Below are positions 32,901 through 44,247 of a stretch of 60,000 bases of DNA, piece after piece. Each line of letters begins with the position of its first letter. Within the stretch, counting starts at the first letter, position 1. This DNA comes from Mesostigma viride (taxonomy: Eukaryota > Streptophyta > Mesostigmatophyceae > Mesostigmatales > Mesostigmataceae), in NCBI GenBank assembly GCA_009746045.1, contig RPFO01000106.1, positions 1,978,211-2,038,210 on the forward strand. Reading direction: 5' to 3'. The translations under genes and the position numbers were made by a program. The notes beneath the pieces were generated by a model. That model did no database searches and had not been told where the DNA came from. It saw only the letters and a program-made list of their open reading frames with translations.

Positions 32901-34863
32901 CTGCACAACTGCAACCTGCTATGGCTGACATGCAAGCAACGTCGAGTAGGATGGCGGTCTTAGAGAGGCTGGGCAGAGGTCGGTAGAAATAAGTGGAAAA
33001 CTGGCAGAAACTAGGTAGAAACACGATATACTTACGCCTGCAAGCACTACTGAGCCGGTGGCAGAGGCCATTTCCAGGAAAATACAGCATACCGTAGCAA
33101 TAGCCACGGTCACGCCTTACGCTATTTGCAGGCACCATCATGCCCGGAGCTACCCAATCAAAGTCTGCACAAATCTCGGTTTAGCCGAGAGTCCGGGCGT
33201 TCGGAATGAATAAACATGTGTTAAGAAGTCGAAACACCATGGGAATAGCAAGCATGGTGCCGCAGCAGACCCGAGTCTTGCCGTAATAATATATATGTAT
33301 GCCGGTTTCCAGGGTTTCCGCATGAAAGGTGGGTGAGAAACTGGAAAAATCTATGTTTCCTTTGCCCCAGTACCTCAACAAACTCGTAGAAACCTAGTTA
33401 TCAACCTTTGAACGCATCATCATGGTCGTGCCACCCAACAGCCACTGAAATTCGCGCGAAAACTGGCGAGATCTACCTGCCGCCATCGCCGTCGTCTTCA
33501 CCTTTGTCCCGCGAAAATGCCTGATTTCAGTGGCACATATTTGTTTGCAGCTGTCACAAAAAAAACAAAAAATACCAGGATTTTTTTCTTGAGTTCTACG
33601 GGATGTGAGGAGGCCGTCCACCGAGTTTCAGACCGAAAATCTCGTATCTACTGTGACTGCCACGTGTCAGATTACAACGCGATACATCACGCTCTAACCC
33701 TACAACGCGATGTATCGCGTTGTAAAAAAACACGGGTTAATGTAATACTGCTGGTTTATATGTTTGGTTATGTTGCCTTAAAACCTGGCCATACCCCATG
33801 CTTTGGAATACACGTCTTGGGTCAAGCTTACTAGTCTAGTCCCCCGTAATTTCCTGGGAGACTACCACCCAGGCACAGGGAGGTATCAGGCAGGGGCCGC
33901 CCTATGCCTCTCTATGTAAGACGGGCTATGGCTATAGCAGCCTTATCCATACACTGCGATAGGCCAGCGCTACCGTCTCAGTTTAGAGTGATAGACATGC
34001 ATCCATGCTCAAATTTGCAGTAGCCTTTTCTCGTTGTATGCATGCGCAGGTTTCAGTATTGGGGGCTAGCCAAGGCGATGCGATTCTCTCTCAAAGTCGG
34101 CTTGTTTTTTTACCTGTTGCTTTGCTTGTCCCACTATCTGAACAGGAAGGGGGGGGGTGTGTGTGGAGGGGGTAAAAAGGTTACTAAGTACTTGCCTGGA
34201 TGCACAACCTTGGGTACGGAATAGTGTAATATATGCGTTGTCGTCAATATAACCACAAACGTATGTCTGCAGTGTGCCCAAGTGCTGCATGGGGCCATAG
34301 TCATCATCTCACCTGAAATCCACTGTTGTCCAATAGTGTGGTTTGTTTAGCGGCTATTGTCATGGTTGTTAACTTTCACATGGGTCAGCTCCTTTTTGAA
34401 TTGGGCTGCCTGGTCGGGCCAGGTATGCTAGCAGTGACTTGGCGATCCCGTCAGGTGAATGCCTATTCATTAACACATGCCAGCTCGCGTCTGTTTGGCA
34501 ATAATTTAGAAAACACAGCACACAGTTTAACTATCATGGTCAAGCTGTTACAAATGAGACAACCTCTGTTCCAACGTATGTACAGGAGGGGAGTGGGAGA
34601 GAGAGGGAGGGAAGAACAGTGGGAGCTGTTTCCACTAAATTGTTTGAGACCATTCAAAATGATTTCCTACTCGCATTTTGCCGGCTGTGTTTTTTTGCTG
34701 TTTCCAGGTTTCGGGGAAAAAGTTCAGGGGCGTTGGCTTTATCCCCATTCAAAGTTATGGAATGGATTATATGAAGCCCGACAAAGTTGCCCCTGGTGCC
34801 ACCCCTCGTAAGCCAGTGCGCCTCCTTTATAATGGCAACAACCATTATGACTTGTTGCTCTGA
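23971..34863 (+). CDS. OTU-domain cysteine protease (putative deubiquitinase)
   Basis: Eight exons give one open frame of 323 residues: 23971-24037, 24199-24583, 26197-26281, 27722-27785, 29343-29448, 30446-30500, 31538-31591, 34708-34863. Phases agree at every GT-AG junction. The OTU core is complete: GDGRCMFRAL with nucleophile Cys174 and Asp171, then VVGLAHNKG, REEEEA, DQLRMAVAQALCRN, YCGRIVKPSFWGGEPELL, VLSKMLHLPVMVY, and the C-terminal NGNNHYDLLL with the catalytic His318. This order is that of plant and algal OTU proteases that cleave ubiquitin from substrates. The 150 residues before the domain are unrecognised. Exon 1 (MLEQAIFCKSG) rests only on frame and a GTGAGT donor, so the true start could lie further upstream. 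The last two exons are separated by 3.1 kb. The introns carry many minisatellites. Confidence 0.87.
25300..25710. repeat. Minisatellite in OTU intron 2, unit about 65-78 bp, six copies
   Basis: Units contain TCTCATACACATCTTTCATC and CGCTTTAGGGTCTCAGCTCC. Later units lack the ATCACCT segment. Confidence 0.85.
25790..26055. repeat. 12-13-bp minisatellite (TGCCTGCTTGATA) in OTU intron 2
   Basis: About 20 units of TGCCTGCTTGAT followed by A, C or G variants. The SRHIKQA-type ORF on the minus strand is a repeat artefact. Confidence 0.85.
26500..26615. repeat. 36-bp hairpin minisatellite in OTU intron 3
   Basis: Three units of TTGTTGTAGGACCCCCCTAC followed by AACACCCTTGC. Each holds the inverted repeat GTTGTAGG-acccc-CCTACAAC. 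Confidence 0.8.
26838..27715. repeat. 27-bp minisatellite running into the exon 4 acceptor of the OTU gene
   Basis: Over 30 units of CTTGCGTTGCCTGCTGGTCG followed by ACCCTAC. Variants TGGTTGACC and TTGCTTTGCC occur in blocks. The array ends in CTTGCGTTGCCTGCGTCACC directly before AG and exon 4. The 512-codon ORF through it is a repeat artefact. Confidence 0.9.
27820..28275. repeat. (GGGA)n purine tract in OTU intron 4
   Basis: About 450 bp of GGGA, GGGAGC and GGA units with G runs at both ends, all purine on the plus strand. Such sequence can form triplex or quadruplex structures. Confidence 0.9.
28496..28705. repeat. About 69-bp minisatellite in OTU intron 4, three copies
   Basis: Units hold CCCCTGCGGATGATTGTATC and TTTGTACAGTACGTCTGCCC. 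Confidence 0.85.
31580..31960 (+). repeat. 66-bp minisatellite copying the exon 7 donor of the OTU gene, six copies
   Basis: The first unit is the real junction CTGCGGATAAG followed by GTATGCAAG (exon ends 31591). Five further units at 31646, 31712, 31779, 31845 and 31912 repeat CTGCGGACAAGGTATGCAAG with the next 45 bp of intron. Each keeps a full-looking donor site. Confidence 0.9.
31592..34707 (+). other. OTU intron 7, 3.1 kb
   Basis: Apart from the donor minisatellite there is a near-perfect inverted repeat TACAACGCGAT-gt-ATCGCGTTGTA at 33701-33724 and scattered AACGC(G/A) motifs. No gene recognised inside it. Confidence 0.5.
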
Positions 34864-35189
34864 GGCACGGGAGCCACCATCGCAGCTGCCTTTGGCCTGG
34901 TCCGTCTGGACGTTTCATGCATTTAATCATGCAATTAATTAATTAATGTATCTGGAGGCCAAATTGTTATTTGATGCTAAGTGCGCTGGCTGGACATCTC
35001 ATTGATTCCATCAAGTTTGTACAAAGAAATGAGGACACTCATGTATGCAAAGCATCTAGGGTCAGATGGCACCGTCACCCACGTTACATTTTCCAGGTCA
35101 AATATGCAGACCTTGCGCGCCAGGGGTTGAGATTCAATCTCCATCTCCATCACCATGTAATCTCAGTTGTCTGATTAATTCATTCGTAA
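34864..35189. other. Downstream flank of the OTU gene
   Basis: Contains an ATTA run at about 34933-34947 and no supported gene. The OTU 3' UTR should lie here. Confidence 0.4.
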
Positions 35190-35430
35190 TCTCGTGCTCC
35201 CGTTGGGGAGTCACGGAGCACCGAAGTGCTTCCCTGTGTGTGCACAACAGGAGAAAGGGCAGAGACCCCTTTTCTCCTTCATGCCAAAGGCATGCCACAG
35301 CTGCAATCGGACACTCTAAACGATCCGGCAGGATCTGTGGGTGCAATAAGACCCATGTGAGTATGTCATAACAAGGAGCATGGGCAAGTAATCTGGGCAT
35401 AGCCAGGACGTAGCCAAGGACTAGGCTAAG
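35190..35430 (-). mobile_element. TTAA-tailed 3'-end block D, copy D3
   Basis: Third copy of the block at 7694 and 10888. The AGGAGAAAGGG...CCCCTTTTCTCCT hairpin (35249-35277) and the terminal CTCCCCAACGGGAG hairpin on the minus strand are the best preserved of the three. Confidence 0.55.
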
Positions 35431-35584
35431 TAAGTAGTCTGTAAGTAAGTAGTGGCAGTTGTCTAAGTAAAGTAAGTAATTGCGTGTAATGCGCATGGGC
35501 ATGCCACGGAGTACTATATGCTAATCTCATTAGAAAAATAATTACACTTAATTAGTTACAATTATTGTCTGCATCATGCCCCAA

Positions 35585-37650
35585 CCGCATATATAGTCAC
35601 GAGCTAGCAACGAGCCACGAGCGGACATGGCTGACGGCGGAGCTCAGAACTTTTGCGTCTGAGCCCCAAATTCAGTCAGATCACTTGGAACCGATGCGTC
35701 TTTTCTAGGCGCATCTGCTACTAGCTATCAAGGAGACAAAGCTATGTACAATCGGTTACAGCTGTAACACAGCATTGTGAAAAGCCTGAAGCTATTACGC
35801 CGACTACCACGTCTTTCGACGCACACGCTTTTATATTTTCCCGAAGCTGTTACGCAATATTATGACGAGACAACGCTCCTCTACGCAACGCAGCCTGGCG
35901 GCTGCGCTGAGCCCTGAAAATACGTCTGCAGCTCCGGCTGCGCAGCTTTGCCCTCGATCCGCGGCCCTAGCTGAATACAGCGGTGCCACTAGCCAAGCAC
36001 TAGTGGTCGCCTCGCCCCGGCCCCGGGATCGCCTCGCCAGCCATGTCGCCTGAGCCCATTCGCAGTCGCCCTGCAGAGCCGAGCTGGGTAGCCGTCGACT
36101 TCGATGCCAGCCAGCCTGGCTTTTTTGACAAGCTCACGGCCCACGACAGCATCCTGCGTTTCGTGTAAATGTTTTAATATTGGCGGGATCGCACCGCCTC
36201 GCTTATTGAAATGTGCAAGCAGCTCTACATTCAGGGCGCCGCCTCTCTAATGGCCAGGTGGCTTAAATTATGAGCCGCCCATACGAATACATCACCACCG
36301 TCGCCCGCCCCCAACTTCAGCAATACCGGTTATACGTCCTCTTCTCCCTCCTTAATTGGACCGGACGCTCCATCCAGGATCTCTGGCCCCTCGATCGCCC
36401 CCCTCACCATGCACCACCTTGACCGAGGCCGCCATCCGCTCCCTCCTGAAGGAGGCCCTCGAACAGCATGTGACCCCCCTCACTGCAGATGTGGCAGCCC
36501 TGGGTGGTGCCCACGATGGCTGCCGAGCACCCCCTTCTCTCCACCAGGGCGCTACCGCCACCTCCACCCTCCTCCACCTCCAAAGCCACCACCGCCACCA
36601 CCGACGCCATCACTGCCCAGCTCCGCGACAACGACCAGCGCCTCGATCAAGGACAACACCACTGATAGCCATGATCGCTAGTGCCTGCAAAACACCGCGG
36701 GCCTCACTGCCCAGGCGGTGAAGGACATTGCCGCCAGGCCAGCCAGCCGGCTGGCCCAGCCGGCGATGCCCCTCCCACCCAGACCTGGGCCGCCAATGTA
36801 GCTGCTGAACCACACCACCACCACCGCCTCCGCCATCAGTCGCTGCGGCAGCCGTCAAGCAGCAGACGCTCGGGCCTCCGCATTTGGAGGCCGAGAGCTC
36901 TCGACAAGCGCAGCCGCAACGTCATCGTCAAGCACTTCGACCTGCTTGAAGCTAGGTAAGAACCCCATGTCCGGCTTGCCAAGGCGTTTGAGAACACCAT
37001 CCTTGTCCGGGCCATGGCTTTCAATGGTAAGGTCAAGCCGGCGGGGGTGATCCGACTTCACCCGCTCGCGGGGTATTAAGGCTGGATTGCCCCCGCTTCT
37101 CCTCACCTTTGGCACCATGGCGCCGGATAAGCTGGAGTTCCTCAAGCGTCTTAAGGCGGGGCTTGGGGGGACCTCCTACTACAGTGACGCTGGACGATGA
37201 CTTGACTCTGGCCCATGCAGCAACAATGGCGATCGACGGGAGCTCAAAATGGCCGACCTACCTCCAGCTCCGGCAGACGGCGGGGAAGAAGCTACCGGTA
37301 CACTAGGGAAGGAGGCGGTCATCTACGTTGACCACATAAGCCCTGGCAGGCGCCTCCTGCCCCGGCGGCCAGCAACCCGGCCCAGCACCTACAGCCTAGG
37401 TGGATAGCGCCCCAGCCTATAGGGGCCGGATACTATAACAGTACTACTATGAATAAGGAGCCCTTAGCCGACGTGGCTCATGCACATGTGCAATGATGTA
37501 TGCCGATGATGGGACCCACCATACCATGTGCATGCCATGACACATTATTAGCTTTATATTAGAATAATATGATCAACATTGCTTTGCCCATGCAGAGAGC
37601 TGCAGAGAGGTACTCTCAGTGCTGAGATGTCATGCCCTAGCTATTAATCA
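35585..37650 (+). mobile_element. ORF1-only retroelement copy C5, 3' truncated
   Basis: Leader with ACGAGCCACGAG and GACATGGCTGACGGCGGAGC, a disrupted copy of the small hairpin, ORF1 remains at 35862-37400, and a 3' UTR that stops after GCTGAGATGTCATGCCCTAG, where it meets a (CATT)n array. The terminal hairpin and tail are missing. Confidence 0.7.
35862..37400 (+). pseudogene. ORF1p-like protein of copy C5, heavily frameshifted
   Basis: Starts MTRQRSSTQRSLAAALSPEN. Later pieces in different frames include DFDASQPGFFDKL near 36100, coil-region fragments near 36400-36750, and an RRM-like region around 36910-37200 with ADKLEFLKRLK-type sequence. Stops and indels occur throughout. Belongs with the C2 subfamily by its DFDASQPGFFDKL motif. 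Confidence 0.6.
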
Positions 37651-37651
37651 A

Positions 37652-37919
37652 TCCATTCATTCATTCATTCATTCATTCATTCATTCATTCATTCATTCAT
37701 TCATTCATTCATTCATTCATTCATTCATTCATTCATTCATTCATTCATTCATTCATTCATTCATTCATTCATTCATTCATTCATTCATTCATTCATTCAT
37801 TCATTCATTCATTCATTCATTCATTCATTCATTCATTCATTCATTCATTCATTCATTCATTCATTCATTCATTCATTCATTCATTCATTCATTCATTCAT
37901 TCATTCATTCATTCATTCA
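37652..37919. repeat. (CATT)n microsatellite
   Basis: About 67 near-perfect units between the truncated O-element C5 and the left end of the first tyrosine-recombinase retroelement. Confidence 0.95.
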
Positions 37920-38127
37920 TTTGGTGAGCTATGCTCATTTTATCTATGACTAACCTGCTGAGCGGAGAATGCAACGCCGTATAGCACCAAAGGAAAAAAT
38001 AATTTTAGAAAAAATATTTTTTGTGCTGGCACCCGTACCCCAGCCACCCAGGTAGGGGTTGGCTGGAGAGGTGGTTGCTATAAAGGGTGGGCTTCCATTC
38101 TAGGGAAGCAGGTTGTTTCTTTTGCCT
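37920..38127 (+). repeat. Split direct repeat block A1 of copy A
   Basis: Begins TTTGGTGAGCTATGCTCATT, with TGAGC-tat-GCTCA forming a small hairpin at the element tip, and ends GTTTCTTTTGCCT. Repeated at 42815-43023 (A2) and on the minus strand at 47211-47418 and 52098-52304. Confidence 0.9.
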
Positions 38128-38195
38128 GAGAACCTCAAGTGACCACATCACAAAAAACAAAACGCAATATAACACATCAAGCATTATAACCCACC

Positions 38196-39298
38196 ATGAC
38201 CTCAGTGACAGCCCCAGAGCGGAATTTCATAGCAAAGCTCAAGCAAGAAGCCAGGGAGGGATGCACCCCAAAGGAGGCCGCAACTGCGGTCCAGAAGATC
38301 CTAGGGGAGGGGCATTGGCTAGAGCGGATCCAGAAGCTCAATCCGGGGCGTGCCAAGAACGTCATGGACGTGTTGGAGAAAAGGGGGTTTGTCAGCGACT
38401 GGGATGGGGAGGAGGCCCTGGCCGATGTGCTAGCAGCGCAACTGGGGGAGGCTATTGCAGAGCCGGATCCACCAGTGTCAGCAGGTGGGGTGGGAGCTGG
38501 GGGTGTTCCCCCTTCGGCAGGTGGAGGCGGAGGGGCGGGGCATGGTGGACCGGGCGCTGGCGAGGAGGATGGCGCCCCTGGGGCGATCGACCAGGATGTG
38601 GCGGACCTAGACCGGAACATAGGTCGGCTGCTGGGCACCGAGACGGGCTATGCAACGCCAGCGGGAGGGCTTCCATCCCGCCCGGGCAACGCCCGCACTG
38701 GCGGAGATATTGGCGACCTGATATCGGCCATGTCGAAGCTGCTGGACCAGGCAAAGACTCCAGCAACTGCAAGCCCAGCCGCAGCGGCGACTGCTGGCAG
38801 GCTGGCGCGCACGAAGGGGGTGGCGCTGAGCGGGCATGCAGTGCCGGTCCTGGTGAGCAACATGCTGGAGGCGGTGCTGCCGGGGATGCTGGACTACGCA
38901 GAGAGCGTGGGGGGAAGTCAATCCGTGCATCGTTAATGCTGACGATGCACGGCAGCTCAGCCAGCGGGGAGAGGAGGATGCTGCTCCTGCAGATGGCAGG
39001 AATTCTGGACACGATGGTGACAGAATTTGGCTACTGGGCCACGCCACGCTCCGAAGTAATTCTGGAGCTGGCAGCAGCCGAGTACCTGGCAAAGCTGATC
39101 ACGGCATGCCAGCTGGTGGATGTGGGGTCGACGGGTTGGAAGGGGACTCCGTCGGCAATGCTGCCATTCCAGGAGGGTGGAGCAATGCTGGCGTCTCCGG
39201 CGGTGCGGGCGGCGATGAGCATGGGGAAGCTGCAGCACAAGCTGGAGCAGGGTCCCGGCAAGAAGGGGCAGGGCGGCCCGTCCAACAACAACAAGTGA
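38196..39298 (+). pseudogene. Gag-like ORF of retroelement copy A, one frameshift
   Basis: Opens MTSVTAPERNFIAKLKQEAR. After a Gly-rich segment it continues to AESVGG near 38910, where a G run of six (seven in copy B) shifts the frame and produces an early stop at 38936. The downstream frame carries SIRASLMLTMHG, EFGYWATPRSEVILEL and ends KKGQGGPSNNNK at 39298. No zinc knuckle is seen. Position before RT and size suit a Gag-like structural protein, but sequence alone does not prove this. Unbroken it would be about 367 residues. Confidence 0.65.
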
Positions 39299-39494
39299 GG
39301 GAGCGGTGCCTTCTTCCACTACCTCTTCCAGCACCCCTGCCACCTCGTGACTGGTGGCAGCAGGTACGCTCAGGCCGTAGGCGCGATAGGATGAGTCGGG
39401 CTTTTAATGCTCGCACACTAGCCTGTCAGACGGTTAGGGCGTTAAACTGGATGGGGGGGGGGGGCGAGACCCGCCTGCTGTAGATTCAGCCCGT

Positions 39495-41690
39495 GTGCCC
39501 GGGCCTCTGCAGCAGGCGGCCCTAGATGGGATCGATGATGCTTGCAGGTCCTTTGTCCGCCGGAACGGTGGTTCCGTAGCGGCAATGGCAGGATCTGTAG
39601 TGGATGGGGGTGAATATGCTGAAGGAGCCCCTTACGAACCGTTAGTGGCCGCACGCTTGGCCTTGCCTGGTCCGGGGGAAGGTGGCCAAGTGGATGTGCT
39701 GAACTTACTACCCCCCTCTTGGGGAGCAATTTTGAATGATGAGAGTAGGATGGTACGGACGCTGAGCCCAGCAGAGCGGATCTTGCAGAAGTCGATGCGG
39801 ATCTCGCGGGGGTGTAGCATGGAGGAGTTCGCGCGGGTTTGCACGGTGTGTGTGGAGAGGGGGATTTTGGGTGGATTTTTTGAGGAGGAGCCGCCTATGG
39901 TGAACGGTACTTTTGGGGTCGGAAAGCCCGACGGCCGTATACGGCTGATTGTGGACAACCGGCGTGGCAACATGCCACTACCAGATCCTATGCCCGCTTT
40001 TTTACCACACCTTGGCGTGATTTGCGATTTGCCCACGCGCGCTGGGGAGGATGTTTTTGGGGGCGTATCAGATTTGGATTCGTACTACAACAGACTCCGC
40101 CTGCCAGTTTGGATGCGGCGGTACTGTGCGTGGATGCCGGTGTGGTCGGATCTGGTGGGCCTGAGTGGGGCTCGTCGGAAGGTGTGGCCGTGGATGTTGT
40201 GCTGGCCAATGGGCAACAAGCTGGCCGTCGCCGTGGCCCAGTGTGTGCATCAGTCTGTGTTGTACCGCTGTGGCCCCAAGCCGCCGTTGGAGGCTAGTCG
40301 TGGGCTGAGCATCAACATGTCCGCGCTGATCCTGGTGGCGGAGGCCAACGAGGCGGGGGAGACCGTCCGGCTGAGGCTGGAGGAGGACCCTGCTGCGCCC
40401 TTGGCGCCCTCGCCGTGCTTCGAATCTCGGCAGGATCTGGAAGGTATGCATGCTGTGACGATCGATGACCTCCATTTCACCCACTGTGCGTCGGTGGATG
40501 GGGTGAATCAGCAGCTAGATCGTGTTCAGGCTGCCTACGCCGCTGTTGGGCTGGTGCAGAAGTCTGACAAGGTGGTACGGGCGACAGCAGAGCAGACTGG
40601 TGTGCAGGCGGTGGGTGTCATTCACCAAAGAGATGGTGACGTGGTGCCTGTTCCTGAGCGTGTGGTGGCAGTTATCGCTGCTACTCATAGAATCTTAGAT
40701 CGCGGGTTTACATACTACCGCGAACTTAGTTCTGTGCTTGGGAAGTGGGTGTGGATGCATCTGCTGTGCCGCCCCATGCTTTCGGTGTGGTCTGAGACGT
40801 ACCGGCTGCTAGCAGCCATGAATGCCTCCCTGCCTGGGCGCCGCTGGCGCCTCCCTGCGGGGGCCCGCCAGGAGCTTCAGGCGGCGATCGACCTGGCCCC
40901 CTTTTTGAGGGCGGCCAGGGCCCGGCCCCTTTCTGACCGGGTCGTCGCAAGTGATGCGAGCGGCTCCGGCGGTGGGGTGGTCTACAGGGACCTGCCTGGG
41001 GCCGATTGTGCCCGGCTGGCGACCCGGCGCGAAGCGCGGGGGTGGCGGACGACAGCTTTAACGTCTGGGGAGGACTGGGACCTGGAGCGCATGGAGGAGG
41101 GGGACTACAGCCTGCTGGATAGTGGCCACTGGCGTACGGCACTGTCCTACCGGTGGCGGGGGCAGCCTAACCACATCAACGTCAAGGAGGCGATTGCTGC
41201 GACACAGGGGGTCGAGTGGTCGTGCCGGACCAAGGCGTGTCGAGGTAAGCGAGTCGTCCGGCTCGTAGACTCCAGTGCTGTGGTGGGGGCGTTTGTCAGA
41301 GGGCGGTCGTCTTCCTACCGCCTCAACCAGCTGGTTCGGCGCTACTGCGCTCTGTCACTGGCTGGCGACACGCAGAGCCACTGGGTCTGGGTGGCTACCG
41401 ACCACAACCCAGCTGACAAGGCCAGTCGGCGTGGCGCTTGGATTCCTGACTTGACCCGGTGTGGTGACGTGCATCCCAACCCTGGGCCTGAGGGGGCGCG
41501 ACGCCCTCGGGACTTGGCACTTTTGGAGGGCACAGTCAACCCTGTGTCTACCTTGCCAGCGTACCGGCGTGCGGCGGCTGTCTACGTGGCGTGGGCGCCA
41601 CCTGGCCCTGTCGACCCAGCTGACGCGGAAGCCATTTTCTGTGAGTGGATTTCTGCTGTCTACCATGCCAGGGCGGGCGGGGGCGTACCT
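39495..41690 (+). CDS. Reverse transcriptase-RNase H polyprotein, copy A
   Basis: The longest intact RT frame in the window. RT motifs of DIRS type: GVSDLDSYYNRLRLP (motif A aspartate), WPMGNKLAVAVAQ, and HAVTIDDLHFT, where IDD is the catalytic box. RNase H follows: VVASDASGSGGGVVY (Asp), HINVKEAIAA (Glu), VRLVDSSAVVGAFVRG (Asp) and VATDHNPADKASR (Asp). At 41460-41489 comes CGDVHPNPGP, a 2A-like motif. The frame is lost near 41675 relative to copy B, so the recombinase that should follow is out of phase. The true start is uncertain: an upstream G12 run separates it from an ATG at 39391. No DNA-methylase domain is seen. Confidence 0.85.
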
Positions 41691-42423
41691 TATGCCAGCA
41701 TGCCAAGGCCTGTCTGCACCTGTACTACCCCGACATTGTTCGGAATTGGGTACTGGCGGACCGCCTGCTAGCAGGTTGGCAGCGGCTTGTTCCGGCTGTC
41801 AGCCCTCCGCCTATGCCCTGGCGCCTTTGCTATTTCACTGCCCTGTTGCTAGTTTCACGTCGACAGGTGCATTTGAGTGCGTTGATTATTATTGCTTTCC
41901 AGCAGTATTTACGCATTAGCGAGGCGCTAGGGCTGCGGGTTCGGGATGTGGCTCATCCCGGCCACCCCCTTCTCGAGCCAGGGCCCATGGTCGGTGCCCT
42001 TGTGCTGCGCAACCCCAAAACTGCGCAGGGGGCGGCCCAGCACGTCCTCGTCCGGGATCCACTTTCTTTGTGGCTCCTGCGACGTCTGACGGCTGGCCAG
42101 CCCCCGGATGCACTCCTCTTTCGGGCTTAACGTACAGCCAGGCTAGGCAGCAGTGGGAGGCTGTGCAGGCCCGCATGGGCATCCCAGGGATGTTTTCTTT
42201 TCACAGCCTCCGGCATGGGGGGGCGACGCACGACGCCATCGCTGGCGAGTCGCCGGAGGCCATCCAGCTGCGCGGCCGGTGGGCTTCGGCCCTCTCGGTC
42301 ACGCGCTACATTGGCCTCCACCGCAGCCTCCTGGGGCGCGACATCCCACCCGCCCTCTGGGCTCAGGCCCTGGGTTTTGACCCAGCGGCTTTCCGGCGCC
42401 ACTTCGGTGGCGTCGAGTTTTGA
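41640..42423 (+). pseudogene. Tyrosine recombinase of copy A, two frameshifts
   Basis: Catalytic tyrosine-recombinase signatures lie in two frames: YLRISEALGLRVRDV (first Arg) at about 41909-41950, then HSLRHGGATH (His-x-x-Arg) at about 42202-42231 and RGRWASALSVTRYIG (Trp/His position and the Tyr nucleophile) at about 42274-42320. A one-base loss near 42118 creates the stop after PDALLFRA and is also present in copy B. Copy A has a second, private indel near 41675. The enzyme would integrate circular cDNA without target duplications. Confidence 0.8.
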
Positions 42424-42814
42424 CGTCCTCCTGTTTTTATCTCTCGTCTTTTAGCTATCAACTGACCTCACCCTTGTGTGGGAGGTCAGGGGGGAAATGG
42501 TTTAACTAACCCGAGGGTGAACCTGGGTTGGGACAAAGTACCCCCATAGCTAGGTAGTTTAAGTTTTCTTTTTTGCATGTCCTACGTTTTTTCGGCTGTT
42601 AGCCATGTAAGGAGATGTGGGTAGAGCAGGGGCACAGCTGCTGTGGGCTGGCCCTGCACATTCACATAGTGTGCTCACCCTAGCATACAGATGGCCGTGT
42701 TGCCATCTGGTAGACATGTCTGTGTTATTCCACCGTATAGAGCTAGCACACATATTGTAATAAATTTGATGTTTTGTGGTGATGCATGCAAAGCAAGGCA
42801 AGGCCAGAAATGGA

Positions 42815-43023
42815 TTTGGTGAGCTATGCTCATTTTATCTATGACTAACCTGCTGAGCGGAGAATGCAACGCCGTATAGCACCAAAGGAAAAAATAATTT
42901 TAGAAAAAAATATTTTTTGTGCTGGCACCCGTACCCCAGCCACCCAGGTAGGGGTTGGCTGGAGAGGTGGTTGCTATAAAGGGTGGGCTTCCATTCTAGG
43001 GAAGCAGGTTGTTTCTTTTGCCT
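42815..43023 (+). repeat. Split direct repeat block A2 of copy A
   Basis: Same sequence as A1 with one extra A in the A run. It follows block B1, whose end is GCCAGAAATGGA. Confidence 0.9.
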
Positions 43024-43039
43024 CCCACCACAGGTTGTT

Positions 43040-44030
43040 TCATTCATTCATTCATTCATTCATTCATTCATTCATTCATTCATTCATTCATTCATTCATT
43101 CATTCATTCATTCATTCATTCATTCATTCATTCATTCATTCATTCATTCATTCATTCATTCATTCATTCATTCATTCATTCATTCATTCATTCATTCATT
43201 CATTCATTCATTCATTCATTCATTCATTCATTCATTCATTCATTCATTCATTCATTCATTCATTCATTCATTCATTCATTCATTCATTCATTCATTCATT
43301 CATTCATTCATTCATTCATTCATTCATTCATTCATTCATTCATTCATTCATTCATTCATTCATTCATTCATTCATTCATTCATTCATTCATTCATTCATT
43401 CATTCATTCATTCATTCATTCATTCATTCATTCATTCATTCATTCATTCATTCATTCATTCATTCATTCATTCATTCATTCATTCATTCATTCATTCATT
43501 CATTCATTCATTCATTCATTCATTCATTCATTCATTCATTCATTCATTCATTCATTCATTCATTCATTCATTCATTCATTCATTCATTCATTCATTCATT
43601 CATTCATTCATTCATTCATTCATTCATTCATTCATTCATTCATTCATTCATTCATTCATTCATTCATTCATTCATTCATTCATTCATTCATTCATTCATT
43701 CATTCATTCATTCATTCATTCATTCATTCATTCATTCATTCATTCATTCATTCATTCATTCATTCATTCATTCATTCATTCATTCATTCATTCATTCATT
43801 CATTCATTCATTCATTCATTCATTCATTCATTCATTCATTCATTCATTCATTCATTCATTCATTCATTCATTCATTCATTCATTCATTCATTCATTCATT
43901 CATTCATTCATTCATTCATTCATTCATTCATTCATTCATTCATTCATTCATTCATTCATTCATTCATTCATTCATTCATTCATTCATTCATTCATTCATT
44001 CATTCATTCATTCATTCATTCATTCATTCA
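43040..44030. repeat. (CATT)n microsatellite, about 990 bp
   Basis: About 248 almost perfect units between retroelement copy A and the small split-repeat element. The FIHS-type ORFs of up to 479 codons here are artefacts. Confidence 0.95.
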
Positions 44031-44220
44031 ATACATTTCTTGTTTTTGGTCCATTGGAGTTCCTTCCCACCAAGAGAAACATTTATTTTACATTTTTGTG
44101 TGCTAGGCTTTATACGGACAGCCTATACCACACCTTCAAACTCAGTGCACATCATTATCAAGTTGGTTATTGTAGCACCATGCTGGGGGCCCAGCATACT
44201 CGAACACAAGGTGTTGCCCC
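44031..44220 (-). repeat. Block B2 (outer) of the small split-repeat element
   Basis: 190 bp, matched by 44587-44776 except for one C-G-A versus C-A-A difference near 44211. The outer edge abuts (CATT)n. Confidence 0.9.
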
Positions 44221-44247
44221 TCTTAGCAGCGTGGGTGGGTGGGTGGG

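Larger units (their letters stand above)
37920..43036 (+). mobile_element. Tyrosine-recombinase (DIRS/PAT-like) retrotransposon, copy A
   Basis: Order: terminal block A1 (37920-38127), gag-like ORF, RT-RNase H ORF, tyrosine recombinase, block B1 (to about 42814), block A2 (42815-43023). A1 and A2 are direct repeats of about 208 bp. This is the split-direct-repeat plan A1-internal-B1-A2-B2 of PAT, TOC1/TOC3 and Kangaroo elements. The final B2 block, present in copy B, is missing and A2 runs into (CATT)n. There are no conventional LTRs. The coding regions have frameshifts. Confidence 0.88.

Noticed and set aside
38087-39298. 403-codon ORF as the true gag start of copy A
   Set aside because: Its first half is out of phase with the ORF starting at 38196. 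Copy B shows that the two halves belong together across a G-run indel.
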